A DNA stretch of 64,000 nt from Schistocephalus solidus (Eukaryota > Platyhelminthes > Cestoda > Diphyllobothriidea > Diphyllobothriidae), in NCBI GenBank assembly GCA_017591395.1, contig WEDG01001047.1, forward strand, positions 124,001 to 188,000, written 5' to 3'. Both the position numbers and the translations under genes were made by a program. Below, one piece after another: positions 1 to 23,614 of this stretch. The stretch's first letter is position 1. The number at the start of each line of letters is the position of its first letter. The notes under the pieces were generated by a model. That model was not told where the DNA came from, ran no database searches, and worked only from the letters and a program-made list of their open reading frames with translations.

Positions 1-2600
1 CCCCACGCCCTTTTGGAGGGGGTGAGGCCTACAAGCAATCCCTACCCACTGCTTCAGCCCATATGGTTGCGGAGCCCTACTACGGAATGGCATGTCATCC
101 TCTTCGTAGGACTTTTTGATTGGGGGTTAAAAGTGAGCTTTGGTGATTAGTTCGGGCACTATCGGCTTTGAAGTCGCACGCACGCCAGATGCCCTCATTT
201 GGTTTAACCCGCTGGGCAATGACGGTTACCAGAGTGTGACTGCCACGCGCAGCAGGGCTTCATGGAACGACAAATGACAGCTGAGTGCCGTGACGAGATA
301 GAACGGAAATATTTACATGGTTCGTCGGTGCGGTTGGGAGGACTATCGGTGTATTGCTTATAGGTACTTGGTACAACCCTGGCCGTGCCTGCACGCTCAG
401 GTACGTCTTCGTGTTATAGCTTCATGCATGGTAATATCCGGCAATGTGTGTGCGCGCCAAGGCATACTCACAAGTGTAAGTTAGTATAACATTCATCCAA
501 ATGCATTTATGTATGTGGACTGACCGTATAAATACAACAGGGTCCCCACCCATAGCTTGGTCTACATCCCGAAAACCCGTACACTTCCGAAAAGCATTGA
601 ATGACGCCAGTCAACCTTTTTCTCGTGAGGAGGGGGAAGACTCAACACATACGGAATAGTCACAAGATAGTTTGATTACTAGCTTCCTAGACCCTCTGAT
701 ATTTGGTACGCGCCTTTTTGTTATGAACTAAACCAAATTATCTTTATAGTTGCCTTGCGCGACAAAGTGCTGAAATACCTTTATTCTTCACTCGCATGGA
801 TGATGGGTCGAAAGTGGTGCTAAAAATCTGTCATTCTCCGGTTTACGAACTGAACATATTGAACTGCATGCTTAGCCACGCTTCCGTTAAAGAGGACTTA
901 CGTCGAGAAATTGCGTGGAGTTCGCAGACGATGCGCAACAAGTTCAAATTTTCATCGGTGATCCTCCAAATACCTAAATAAAACTCTGGATAGCGGATAG
1001 ATTTGGGTATGTGGCGCTGTCCTACGCCGAGTTTGCCAAGTGACATAAAAATTCGTCCTTATTAGTTACTTCCAAATTTGTGCTGAACAAGAATTCCTTA
1101 GTACGCAAACATTTGTTTAACCAAGATTAACGCTGGTTAGTGATGCCGGTTTAAACTACTGCTAGATGATACATCAAACTTCTGCAAAGGCTCCTCCACA
1201 AATTACGTAATCCTTATGAGCACACATAAGCAGGGCAGTCAAGCTATACCTACTTGGTCACTGACACCTCAAATATATTATCCAAAGACGCTCCTGCGTT
1301 CTGGCACTTACTTTTCAGCAACAGTCTATTTTCTGCCCAGGGCCCTTCTTTGTCAAATTAATCTAAGCTCTAGTACCTGCTTTGCCAATTATTTTAAATT
1401 TAACCATCATCGCTTACTGGGGTGACTTTTTCATGCGTTTGCATACTTTAATTAACTTTCAGTGTGTGAATTTGGTACTTCCGTGTCGGTTCCCATACCA
1501 CATACCTCCTTTTTAAACTCCGCCCTCACCTAGCTTTGTTGTGCACTATCCAATGTCCGATTTCGGATTATTTGCGTACAAACTTCAAAAAGGGTCAGCA
1601 ACCTGGCATTCAGAAGCCCTCGCTCCCTCCCTTTGCACAAATTAAGATTATTTTCTGTTTTATGAGGCATGGTAAGCCTGCAGGTACTCGAATCCAAGGT
1701 GGTTATTCCAAACTTGTGAGGGGAGGAGATCGTAAGGAGTTTATTACTATAAACAATACATGTATATAAACAAGGTGGAGCAATGCCAGTAGCATGTTTT
1801 TCTTCGCAGTATTACTCCATCGAACTCGGGCAATTAGATAGCGAAATGGGCAAAATATCTCAGGTTGGTTCCTTCATTTATAAATAACAGAAACGAACAA
1901 TGTTCTGAGGCCTCAGGAAAAAGCACGTTTAATCACTCTCGAACGTGCTGCAGCGGAAGTATCTGATTCGTGGGGTAATTTATCATTAAAAACGGGAAGT
2001 TGTGCTCACGCATTTGGTTGACATTTATGGTAAAAAGAAATTTTGTTTCTTAACTCTTTTCCTAAAACTTTTATCCGGAAATGAGGTGAAGGAATTTCGA
2101 GCTATTTATAACTAAATCTGTTTGCAAAAATTTCACATTTTGCTCCCATTTTCTGAATTTTATCCTCAAACGTTTCACACTCCACCAAAACTACCGACTT
2201 AATAATATTGTACTCCTTCGAGGCACACTAAGTGTTCGTACAAATATTTTAGGAGAAAAAAATACTTTCCCTTTAAAGCTGCGGTAATATTTCGGTTTTG
2301 GCGAAATGTGGGGCCAAAGGCATCAAGCACGCGGACATCTGAATGATCCCAGCAAGGCGCCAGCATTCGAATTTGAACCCAGGCTACAGCCCCACGAATC
2401 AATATTCGTAGCAAAGTGCCACAGTCACGTTCACTTTTCGAAAAAAGTGTAAACGGAAAGCTTGCACATTTGCGACAGCAGTCGAGTGTACGAGAACCAA
2501 GCTCGCGTGGCCCAATCAGCACGTTCAGAGCCTGTGAAATTTAATCGGTAGCTAAAGCTCACAGATTTCGCTCTGATATTCACAGAGCGTCGGCACCAGT
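1..2600. other. Non-coding left edge, upstream of the RNA-binding-protein gene
   Basis: No conserved protein is visible in any frame; short ORFs here lack motifs. Bases 60-330 belong to a dispersed repeat listed separately. The promoter of the downstream gene must lie near the right end, but I see no convincing TATA box or initiator. Confidence 0.5.
60..330 (+). repeat. Dispersed repeat, copy 1
   Basis: This stretch shares blocks with the reverse complement of 24480-24740, including GTAGGACTTTTTGA-TGGGGG and CCCTCA-TGGTTTA-CCCGC in the same order. Neither copy has a visible ORF. The element class is unknown; it may be the 5' or 3' untranslated part of a retroelement. Confidence 0.45.
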
Positions 2601-2723
2601 GCATTGAAACTTCGCCGAACCAATCAGCCTGCACACTCTGGTCATTGTTTGGTCATGTTGTGTTATGATGGAAATCAACCGAAGGCCGAATCTCATTCGC
2701 TGCCACAGAGCGCAACCAGCAGC

Positions 2724-13432
<10,709 letters not shown>

Positions 13433-14299
13433 GAATCTAGGCAGTGCGGGCCAGAGGCTTCCAAGCATAGACATTTCTGTTTAGCTGGTGAGCTGGCTGT
13501 GATATTGCTGGAGACGTTATGGGAAGATCGAGAGACCTGTCACTTCCTTTTCCCTCGTGTTTTACTTGTTTTGGTTTGACTTGTCATCAAAATCCTTTGC
13601 GACATATTCATGTTGTGAGAGGGGAACCGAAGTCAAAGTTGAACCCCGAGGTGCTTATTTCGACAAAGAACTACTCGACCAAGGACCACTTTATCTGGCG
13701 TTTTTATCTTGTATTTGAATATAACAAAAACTGTCATACTGCATACTTAGCTCATTCACCCCCCCCCTCCCAGAAACATTACCTCTTATACGTTTGATTC
13801 TACATTTTGTGCGTACAAACCTGCTCAACTATCTCCGGACAGCACTGTAGATTGGACGTAGAAAGGGGCATTACATACACACGTACACAATGTCTACCAC
13901 GATCCCGCGCGGAGACTTTCGATTCAGTTAGCGCACATTCTCATCCAACTACTCGCATTCCGGTGGCAGACACTGTAAAACCTACCAGAGGTGGATGTGG
14001 GTGTGGTAGTTAAAACACCTAAAAAGCCTGTCAACGTGTGCTGCACATATGACCTGGAACATGTACCAGGCTTAATTCAGCGAGAATGTCAGAGCTCAAT
14101 AAAGTGGGAGGGCCATGAAGACCACAGTAAAAAAAGGAACTTCAAACCTGGTCCCCAAACCCTGAGTAAGACCGAGTTATACAGTCATCCACTTTGCTAT
14201 AGTCGGCGATGCACTAATTTGTCCTAAGGATTGATTCCCTCGTCTCGGCCTCATTCTATGCTCCCTCTCTCGAACATCGAGCGATTGTCCGAGCCTACT
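13433..14299. other. 3' UTR and intergenic DNA
   Basis: No coding motif. It contains the likely 3' UTR of the RNA-binding-protein gene, a C-rich run near 13761, and the AATAAA at 14098. Confidence 0.5.
14098..14103 (+). promoter_or_regulatory. Candidate polyadenylation signal AATAAA
   Basis: This is the first canonical AATAAA I find on the + strand after the stop of the RNA-binding-protein gene, about 670 bp downstream. Whether it is used cannot be told from sequence alone. Confidence 0.25.
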
Positions 14300-14517
14300 A
14301 TTCGATTGATGATAAGACTGGACAAGGTAGAACAATATTACCAACAAAGGCAAGGGGAATGGAATGGCAATTGCTGGCTTATTAGCCGTCATCAGCCAGT
14401 CATATCCAACCTCAGGTGTTGCAACGCCTGCGGCTCGAGCCCGCGACCTGTTGGTTAGAAGCACAACACTAACCCAATCCGCCATGGGCTCGTTGTCTTG
14501 TCGGTTTCGATCGGGAA
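14300..14517 (-). mobile_element. tRNA-derived SINE, minus copy
   Basis: Read on the - strand: AAACCGACAAG leader, a tRNA-like head with an A-box-like TGGCGGATTGGGTTAG and a B-box-like GGGCTCGAGCC, then the tail CAACACCTGAGGTTGG and GCTAATAAGCC. The same leader and tail occur at 14652-14920 in the opposite orientation. Known: flatworm genomes carry tRNA-derived SINEs of this layout. Confidence 0.6.
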
Positions 14518-14651
14518 TATAAAAATTGTAAATAAGTGCTCAATGCTCGGTTATGGGACTCACACGTCCCGTTGAGGGTCACTCTCGCGCTCCGCCAGCA
14601 GCCGCAAAGTGGCTAGTGATATAGTGAGCACCCATCTACCAGTGCTAATAT

Positions 14652-14920
14652 TCCTGATCTAAACCGACAAGGCAAAGAACCCGTAGCGCAGTGAGTTAGA
14701 ACTTTGGACTTCTACCCAACAAGTCGGGAGTTCGAGCCTCATGTATCGCAACACCTGAGGTTGGGTATGGCTGGCCGATGACAGCTAATAAGCCAGAAAT
14801 GACCAGCCGACAAGGTTATTCTGCCTATATCACTAGCGACTGCGCGGCTGCTGGCAGGGCTCGCGAGCGAGCCCCGAGGCACAATGGGAACAGTGAGTCC
14901 CGTAACCGATCGATGGACGC
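14652..14920 (+). mobile_element. tRNA-derived SINE, plus copy
   Basis: Leader AAACCGACAAGGCAA, then TAGCGCAGTGAGTTAGA (A-box-like) and GGAGTTCGAGCCTC (B-box-like, 14727-14740). The tail CAACACCTGAGGTTGG then runs to about 14920. The tail block at 14820-14915 is repeated inverted in the spacer at 14545-14630, so a third fragment lies between the two SINEs. Confidence 0.6.
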
Positions 14921-15504
14921 TCACCCGCGACTGGACAAGGTGCTTGAAGGCCCTGGTCGACGTTTGTCACACATATGCTGGTCCTCCACACCCCCTGACC
15001 AGACTTTACAAATAGCACGATTCTCGTGCAGGTGATTGCGGACATTCCCACGTATGGCATTTCGTAATCATTCAGTCGCTGAAAAATTGCGGGATTTGTT
15101 CTTAATAGTTGCCCAGTTGGCATGTGTCTACAAGCCGTGGCTGGGGAGGTTGTCAATCGACGATTCAAAGCATACTTCGCAGCCAGTCCAGTGTTTATAA
15201 GAATGTGCGGTGGCCAACTGATAAACTGAATGTTGGACTGCAAAGGCTCCTTTAGGCGACCTCTATGACACTCACGCATGTGAGATCAAAACAACCCAAC
15301 ACATTTCGTGTGAAAAGCAGGTGGGTTGTGTGTGACCAGATTGTGGGTGTGCCACACGCAGATGGGCTGTTTACCTTTGTCAACCACTACACCCAATCAT
15401 CGCCTCAGTTGGCTGGCGAGCACGGAAAGTTGATTGGTGTCTGGGAAAGATAAGAGGCAGCTAACGAGGTCAACTTGCAGCACATATTCCTCACTATAAA
15501 TAAT

Positions 15505-15890
15505 CTGACGCGTTTGAAGGTATCACGTTGCGCTAGAAGCCGTGGCTTGGAAGGCCGCCAACTGGTGGGACAACTCGGTCCTCATCTCAGGACAGAGAGC
15601 AGGCTACAATGACCACCTTCTTAATGTGGCCTTTATGACACACCCACTCATCTGGGCTCCAAGCCATCTCTTTGTGCTTGTGTGTAATCCTGGTCTGTCG
15701 CCAGCGGATCAGGTGTGTTTGTCACGCGTTTTTAAACTGTTTAGCTCTGTCAGCCATTGCAACTGAGTCCGCCTCCGGCCATCTTGACTCTATCATGACA
15801 TTGGGCCCAGGTGGGTGAGGAAGGAACGAGTGCAGTAGATGCAGTGCAAGTCTACTATCACTATAAACCAATTCACGCACAAGTCACTAT
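15505..15890 (+). repeat. R1 dispersed repeat, plus copy
   Basis: Contains the R1 core GCCGTGGCTTGGAAGG, then CTTCTTAATGTGGCCTTTATG, then CATGACATTGGGCCCAGGTG. The same blocks in the same order occur inverted at 20585-20990 and direct at 34170-34460. No ORF is conserved between copies. Confidence 0.65.
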
Positions 15891-15899
15891 CCCTATGCC

Positions 15900-18800
15900 T
15901 ACCTTGATGAGAGGTACACGGTAAACATAGAAGAAAAAGATGTTAGAACTGTCGTATGTATGTGGAACTAGATGTAGAATGAGGCGGCCTGCTTAACGGA
16001 AGTTTTGTTGTGGGCTAAAACGTACGTGGAGGTTATATGCCATGTTTTAGGCAGTGGTTCCCGATTCCATTGCAATTGACAGACTACACGGATGAGTCGT
16101 TGAAATGTGCTGTAGTGGTGGGTTTCGTTTTCATCCTGGTAGCATTTCCGTTCCGGTAGGTAACACCATGTCCATTCAGAACAAAACAGGACCGGAAGAC
16201 GGTGTAATAGTGAGGATAGGTAGGAGAAATATCTTCTGTGGGCATATTGGTGGTGATTTTTGTGTTGTGCAGGTAGGTTAACTGGTTTGATATTAAACTA
16301 CTATGTCTAGGAAGTCCAATCTGTGCCTTACTTATTAATTAAAAATGACAACATTTTTTCAGGGTTTAGTTATTAGCACCCGGTTAAAACGTGTCTTGCT
16401 CTTAGTCTTGACCTCTGGTATTCAATTGGCTCTGCTGGTTTCTGCTCCCCTCTTTACGGCCCTGCCCAACGCGTGCATAACCTATGCAAGACCCTTCTGG
16501 GTCTGAGGACCGACTTGCAAGTGTTTGAGTGAGATATTCTGGGTGTCCTTTTATCCACGCCTTTTTCCGCCTTGTCTGTGAGCAAGTGTGGTCACATCGA
16601 CACAGAGTAGTTGTATGGGTAGGAGCCCGTCAGCCGATCTCACGACCTGACCGCTACACTGCAACTACATCGGCCTCAAAATGACATAAATACTAAGAAT
16701 GCTGGCTCTTCTCAGGACCTAAGCGTCTGAGATAATTTCCTCACCCTTCAGTTTCAGTATTCCCTGAAGCTGACTGAAGTGAGAGTGGTTCCGTCTTCTT
16801 ACATGGCTTTGTAAACTATTCAGGTTTCTACTCCGTGAAGGGACGTAGTCCGAACGACAGTCATGTACATCGTCAGTCAAATCTGTTCCAACCTTTACTC
16901 TGGACCTATTCCCTGTATGACATTGTTGGTCATTTTTCCAGTCACCGTAAAGGTAAGTTCGTATAGACACAAAGGAAACCCACCACCATTTCTGTCAATG
17001 TATACACCTGGGCAACTGTACATTCTGAGAATGCGGATGAGTGTGGCATGATAAGGGGAAAGTTGGTGCGACCAGACGGTGAAGGAAGACTGGGAGAGAG
17101 ACTAGGACAAGAAAAATGCAGACAGATTTGAAATATATGAGATTGCATCCTTCAGAGGATCGACACTGGGAATATTTTCGTTTTCTCGCCTTAGATGCGA
17201 AATGTTTCCACACAATAGGAGGCACATCAGAAAAAAATGTTGTAAGGCTGCTGCGGTGACCGGTTCATTTAGTAAAATAGAGGGAATATGCGAATGAAGT
17301 TCGATGAAACATTCCCCATAAAAAACATGAAGATACGTGTCAGGGGTGTAATTGCGGAGATAGTTGCATGGATTGTCCGATCTAATGAAGGAAACCGGAT
17401 GGATTCTCGTGGGTAGTGCGTCATCTCCGAACGCAAGTTAGAGAAGAAGACTTTGATTCTTAAAGTTACGACTACGAAGATGTTGAGATTGATCAGGAGA
17501 AGATATATCCACTTCGTCAGCTCCTCGGCGTCATGAAATGGCGCCTTCGGCTAACGCCGGAAGAGGACAACCGTCTCGTTGACAGGTAGCTGCAAACAGC
17601 GGCCTCAATTTAGACCCAGTCCGAAAAAAGGGAATGACTGGAAGAGGATCTACAACCGACCGTTAATATTTCTTCTTCCAATTGCCACATCAAGATCCGT
17701 AATTCTCACTACCAACGTTTGTAGACAAGCTGACCTGAAGGATTCTCCAATTTAAACCTGCCTTCGAACGCGGACAGAGACAACCACAGCCACTTTTGAC
17801 TGACGTAACACCTGTCCACTTGAACACAAGAACCTTGGACTCGTTTTTGGAAAACTGTAAAGCAGTAGACCACTCAGATGGTCTCTCTAAACTACGGTTG
17901 AATAATGACAACGCACTCTCTGACCCCACCTGGTATTACTATTTTCTGAAACCACGGCTCAGGGTTATGTACAGAGGAACTCTCTCATTCCGTTTTCTCA
18001 TCTTAGTTTGGTAATCGGAACTTGGTCTGATGATTGTGTTGGTAAGGGCGGATCCAGTATCTTATTCATTAAAGTTGAAGTCACCGACTGAGGAAAAGGT
18101 TCCTGGCAGTCAGTGCCTCCAAATTTGGCCTCAGAATGATGGCATGCTACTGGATAAACCTGCTGATGTATTTAGCAGCTGGGAACAGCCGTTAAACCGA
18201 AGCAGTGATTCTGACATGTCCAGATAAATTAAACTGGATGGAACGTCAGGGATTGCTTAGCGACTGTAATATGTCCGAGTCCAATCCATGCTTTTCTGTG
18301 CAGTTTGGAAGGGCAAATTGTGAGCAACCAGCTTGTCGGTTATTTGATTCCCTGAGCGGGTTATATAATGCAGAGGGAGACAGAAATGGGCGTCAGGTCT
18401 TCCAACTAATGACACCATAGTCGGTGATGAGATGAACATCGTCAAGATTGAGACATGGAAATCCTCCAAAATAGGGCAGCTGCTACTGAAGTCGGTCCTG
18501 GGCGATTGGCATGGGGATATAGAGCTTAAAATGTGCTTCAGTTACTGTATTTCATGTTATGTGAGCGCAGTGAATGTTTAGTGTTGATTGGAGAGGTAAT
18601 TTATTTAGGGTAGAATGTAGGGTTTAAACTTGCCAGAGAGGAACCGTAAGACGAAGGTAAGGAGGCTTTTGGTTAGTAAATTTGCTGAACTCTCTGTCCT
18701 ATAATAGTACCGGAAGTCCCTCATACAATGTGGACACGTTGTAAGTTATTTCGTCACAACATAATGTCCTGGAGGATAAATCTGGAGATCGAGTTGAGCC

Positions 18801-20560
18801 TACAAGTAATCATTAAAAAAATAAACTAGCAGTACAGTTGGAGGGTTTTAGCAGAAGAGGGAATGCGTCGGAAGCAGGGTGAATAAGGGTGGTGGTGCAG
18901 GCCGAACTAACTAAGAATGCCAGAGTTATAGTGTATAAATGCAATAATGGTCTTGGAGTATGCAGAGAGAAACCGGTGGTAAAAGAGCGCTATGCTGATG
19001 AGGAGCTAAAAGCAGCGATTAGAAGTGACAGAAGTGCATGCCTAACGACAGCACAGGGGGAAAAATGTAGACGTTGGTATAGTTTTCAATACGATCTAAG
19101 AATTCCAGAAAGGAAGAGTCAAAATATAATCTTTATTAAACTATGGTGTCGAGTTTCAAAGCATGCCTAAAGATAAACGTGAGTAGCTCCGTTTTTTCTT
19201 CATAATCATCGCTTACTGCGGAAAAAGACACTGTCACAAAACACTGTGCTTGCAAACTTTCGGAAGGGAAGTTTGGGAGACGTCTTGGAGGCTAGATCAC
19301 ATGGCACGAATTTGAGGATGTTAAGGGGACACCAGAGCCATCGTCGAGGTGTCCGCCGAGGTCACAGAAGCCTAGGAGAAGGCCCTGGCCACGCCAGGTT
19401 AGGAGAAAGCGGCTCTGCCGGTGATGGTATCTGTAAAGTCATTTAGGTGGAAATGCGATAAGTGCTTAATATCCATGAGTTACCACGATAACACTGGTGA
19501 CCAGTAGTAACCTTGCAGACAATGATCAAGGGAAACACGGAGAAATTTTCGTACTGGCGCCTGGTTCCCGCTTGAAACACGCGCTTGAACTCGGCCTTGG
19601 TTGCAGTCAAATGAATAGGCGATAGAGGGCGAGACGCGAGCGAGGTCCTGAGGGAAGGTAGGCTATGTGTTATAAGATATCCTTCAAGAATTTTCTGTTG
19701 TCGAACTGGGGATGAGGACAATCGAAAGAGTTGATTAAGAGGGACCGCATTGCACATTTCACACTGAGGTCGGAGACGAGATTTTTCCTGGATGCCTGAA
19801 CAAAAGTCTAGCGTCAATTAGATGACGTGGTAGTTTTTGCAAGCAGCAGCTGAATATTGATATTCTATAAGGAGGGCAGAAGTGGGGACCATGTGTGCCG
19901 AATGACAAAAAGAACGTCATCCCCGACAAAAACGGAGAAAATATACTACAGTTAAATACCGAAAGAGAGGAGCCTGAAATGGAGGTGACGCTTTGCGAAA
20001 ATCCGGCAGTGAACAAAAAAAATCAGGGTTATAATAGCAATGGTGAATAGTTTTGGGAATTTTAACACTGATCTTCGCAAGAGTCGAAAGGAAAATACGT
20101 CGGGCTTTTGCTGCCTTGCATAAGGAAGATGCAGGAGAAGTTAGAAGCTTAGATGGAGAAGGTAGATGTACAAGAAGATCGTCAACGACGAAACTTGGCA
20201 CGAAACCTGTGGAATAAGTACTATTTTAAAGAGCAAACAGCTTGTGTGGGGCCCCAATATATCTGCAGGACAAATGAAGCCCAGCATATCTCTCGATTAT
20301 AAAATGCAATATTTGCAAGAGAAAAGAATTTCGTTCCAATGATAAGCATGGAGCTGATAATATCACTTATTTAAGGTATCATTTTTTTGCCCAGAAATTA
20401 TCCTTAAAATGTTAAGAATCTGGCGGTAATGTTTGTTACGGGCCCGGATAAGACTTCAGAAAAAGTCACCTTTTATTGGAATTCTTAAACCGGAATTCGT
20501 CCCGTAGGCTTTACAACTGTACACTATCCACCTATCTGATAGTTCGACCGCCGAATTCGA
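15900..20560. other. Intergenic stretch without recognised genes
   Basis: I read both strands and found only short ORFs without family motifs or consistent splice structure. The base composition is more purine-rich on the + strand around 18.5-20.4 kb than in the neighbouring stretches. No element ends were identified. Confidence 0.45.
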
Positions 20561-20584
20561 CTATTTCCCCCTTATGCTCCGCGG

Positions 20585-20990
20585 AAGGGTGGTACGGGGA
20601 CGGTGAATTGCGCATGATTTAGTTTTAAAGCGATAGTTGACATGCGTTGCATCTACCGCACTCTTTCCTTCTCCACCACCTGAGCCCGGTATCATGACAT
20701 AGTCAAGAAGACCGGAGATGCAAGAGGGCACAGGTGGCTGGCACGGCCGGAGCCGCCCCTGGGCGTACCACCACACCTGGCTTGGATCCCATGGAGTGGC
20801 AGTGTCATAAAGGCCATATTAAGATGGAGTCATTGCAACCTGACTCTAAATCCGCCAGTCAGCCACTCCACACAAAAAAACACATCGGGCTGACCACGAG
20901 GTCCGTGTTATCCTGTCAGTTGGCAACCTTCCAAGCCACGGCTTATAGCGCACTGTGATAGTTTCAAGCGCGTCAGTTTGTTTATAGTGA
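20585..20990 (-). repeat. R1 dispersed repeat, minus copy
   Basis: On the - strand: ACGCGCTTGAAACTATCACA, then the GCCGTGGCTTGGAAGGTTGCC core, the AATATGGCCTTTATGACA block and a GATACCGGGCTCAGGTGG end block. It has the same order as the copy at 15505-15890. Confidence 0.65.
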
Positions 20991-21169
20991 GGAAAATGCG
21001 CTGACCTGTCGACCTCACTCTATCCCTCACATTCACAATCAATCCACCGTTCGAGCCGGTCAGTTGTCTGATGTGAGAGTGGGCGCATTGGCTGACGGGT
21101 CGGCGTACCCGTTTTCACGCGCCACAGCACGACCCGGCCCCCATAACGCACACACCAGGATTCACTAAA

Positions 21170-21340
21170 TCAAGGGATATGGAGGAGCCATCGCCGTCTG
21201 ACTCCCAGTCCACTGGTCAACCACTCGACACACACAGCACATACACTGGGTCGACGGCGTGGTCTGGTGTAAGCGTCAGATTGACAGCCTTCCAAGCCAC
21301 GATTTCTAGGAAACCGTGATATACACGGGTACATGATAAT
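21170..21340 (-). repeat. R1 dispersed repeat, minus fragment
   Basis: Carries TCGTGGCTTGGAAGGCTGTC on the - strand and sits directly after the stop of the zinc-finger LINE copy (L1) in that LINE's sense direction. R1 could therefore be part of that LINE's 3' region or an insertion beside it. Confidence 0.55.
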
Positions 21341-21394
21341 GGTGAGGGTGTTATCTATATATTGGTGTAGGTAGTGTGCGCTGATGCGGCTTAG

Positions 21395-23610
21395 CCTCCG
21401 GTGGTTTACCGCAGGTTGTCATGGATGCGCATTTGACCGAATAGGCCTATGCGATGAGCGAATGCAAGAGGACGGTGAGGGCAGTGGAGACAGCGATCTC
21501 TGCTGTGTGTTGGTGCTCCAGGCACTGGTTCACAAGTCTCTCTACGATGGATTGGCAAATGACCGACCAGGCCGATGCGTGAGGTGAATGTGCGTTCACA
21601 ATGAGGACATTTAAGAGAGAGTCCCCATCGCTGATGATGGTGGGGGTGGTGGTGGAGGTAACAGGTGATGAGTATTGGGATGCGGTCTCTATGATGGTGG
21701 GAGTAATGGAGCTGATGCCGGGGGTGAGGGAGGGAAAGGCCGAAGGAGGGTTGGCAGAATTTGACGTAGAAGTTGGAATTGTCGGATTGTTGGTGCATTG
21801 CGTCCGAAGATGTCTGACCAGGCCGATTCGCGCACGGAAGGTGCGTTGACAGTGCGGGCATATTGGAAGGGTCTGGGCATTGGAGGTGTTGGTCCAGGGC
21901 GCTGGTGACTTTCGTGCCACTCTTTTGGTCTTGGTGGTAGTGTTCCTGTTGGCTTCGTAGATTGCTGTCCCTGTCTTCACTGTCCTACTTCAAACAGGTC
22001 GGTTCCTGGCGAGGTCCTCCCAGGTCACCGCATTGATCTGCAGTTGAATCACGGAAGTCTTCAGAGTGTCCTTGTTGTGTCGTACTTGACCCCTTTGTCG
22101 ACGAGAACCCATGGCGACATCTCCATAGAAGAGTCATTTGGGTAATCTTTCGTCGTCCATCCTCACATGGTGGCCACTCCAGCGCAGTTGCAGTTGTTTC
22201 AGCTGAGCATAAATGCTGAGAAGGCCTGTTCCTTCCAACACTTCCGTGTCCGGTATCCTGTCTTGCCATGTCAGCTTTACTATTCTGCGAAGGCAGCTGA
22301 GGTGGAAATGGTTGAGCTTCCTCGCCTGCTTTTTGTAGATCGTCCACGTTTCCGCTCCATACAGCAGCGTCGGCAATATGACAGCTTTTTACATCTTGAG
22401 TTTGGTGCTGAGGGGGAGACCGCGTCGATTCCAGACCCCGTTCTGTATGCGTCCAAAGGCTTGGCTGGCTTTGGCGATCCAATGGGCGATCTCATCGTCG
22501 ACTTTAGTGCTGCGGGAGAGATTGCTGCCCAGGTACGTGAAGGTATCCACAGATTTTAGTTGGGCGCCATTGCCATTGATGTGAGCTGCGGAGTAGGTGG
22601 TATTGGGCGGCGGCTGATGCATCACAGCCATGTTCTCAGTGTTGATGCAAAGTCCGACGTTGTCACAGGTGGCAGCGAAGAGGTCCATGCTCCTTTGTAT
22701 TTCCTCTTCTGTCGTTGCATTGAGCGCGCAGTCGTCAGCGAAGAGAAGTTCGTTGATGGTGACTGTGGAGACACGGGAGCGGAAGTGTATCCGACGTTGA
22801 TTGAGGAGTCGGCCGTCCATCTGGTATGCGATGTGGATCCCGGGGCGTTCTTCACGGTAGGTGTCCGTTAGCATGGCAAAGAAAATGAGACTAAAGAGGG
22901 TAGGTGCAAGTACGCAGCCTGCTTCACTCCGTTGGTCACTGCGAAAGCTTCGGATACTGTCCCGTTGGCAGTAACGCGCGCCATCATCCCGTCAGGAAGC
23001 TGACGTACCATATGCGTGAAACGTTCAGGACAGCCGAATTTCTGCATAATTTTCCACAGCCCGTCGTCAGATCCATGAAGGTAGTGTAGAGGTGAGTCCG
23101 CATCTCCTGGCCCTTCTCTTGCAGCTGGCGAGCGGCGAAGATCATGTCGATTGTTCCTCGGTGTCATCGGAAGCCACATTGGCTTTCCGGGAGCAGTCCT
23201 TGCTCCAGGTGAGCGTTCAGGCGATTGAGGAGAATGCGGGTGAGGATCTTTCTGGCGATGTTTAGCAGCTAGATTCCTCGGCAGTTGTCGCAGGGTTGGT
23301 GGTTCCCTTTCTTCTTGTAGAGGTGGACAATGGTTGCTTCTTTGAAATCCTGAGGGATTTGTCCTTGGCGCCACATCTCCTGGAAGAGTGCTGTGAGTTC
23401 GGCCATCAGCCGGGGCCCACCGTGATTGTAGACTTCCGGTGGGATTGCGTCGGATCCCGGTGCTTTACCGCTGGAAATCTGCTGCACGGATGGCAGATAG
23501 AGCGACCAACTATTACCTGTGTGATGCTTCCCATAACTAGTACCCCCTACACCCCATCCGCATATCCAAAAAGTGCTAGTCATACACCTGAGACCAACTA
23601 CGACCAACAT
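21395..23610 (-). mobile_element. L1: zinc-finger-tailed LINE, 5'-truncated copy
   Basis: In - sense: RT finger/palm pieces SGKAPGSDAIPPEVYNHGGP and DFKEATIVHLYKKKG, GLWKIMQKFGCPERF, the catalytic [10 protein letters not shown] (about 22750), [18 protein letters not shown] and [19 protein letters not shown]. The C-terminus has three C2H2-like fingers: CPHCQRTFRARIGLVRHLRT, CPHCERTFTSRIGLVGHL-H and a degraded third. The endonuclease is missing beyond 23610. Several frame breaks separate the blocks, so this copy is dead. Known: reverse transcriptases of this type, sometimes annotated as craniofacial-development-protein-2-like, are frequent in flatworms; an RTE-like clade is my guess. The fingers probably bind nucleic acid during target-primed reverse transcription. 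Confidence 0.82.
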
Positions 23611-23614
23611 CTAA

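Noticed and set aside
2320..2430. tRNA-like box GGTTCAAATTC on the - strand
   Set aside because: Only a B-box-like string is present; there is no A box at the right distance and no cloverleaf.
21601..22871. Plus-strand ORFs opposite the zinc-finger LINE
   Set aside because: The minus frames carry RT and zinc-finger motifs; the plus frames are their complements.
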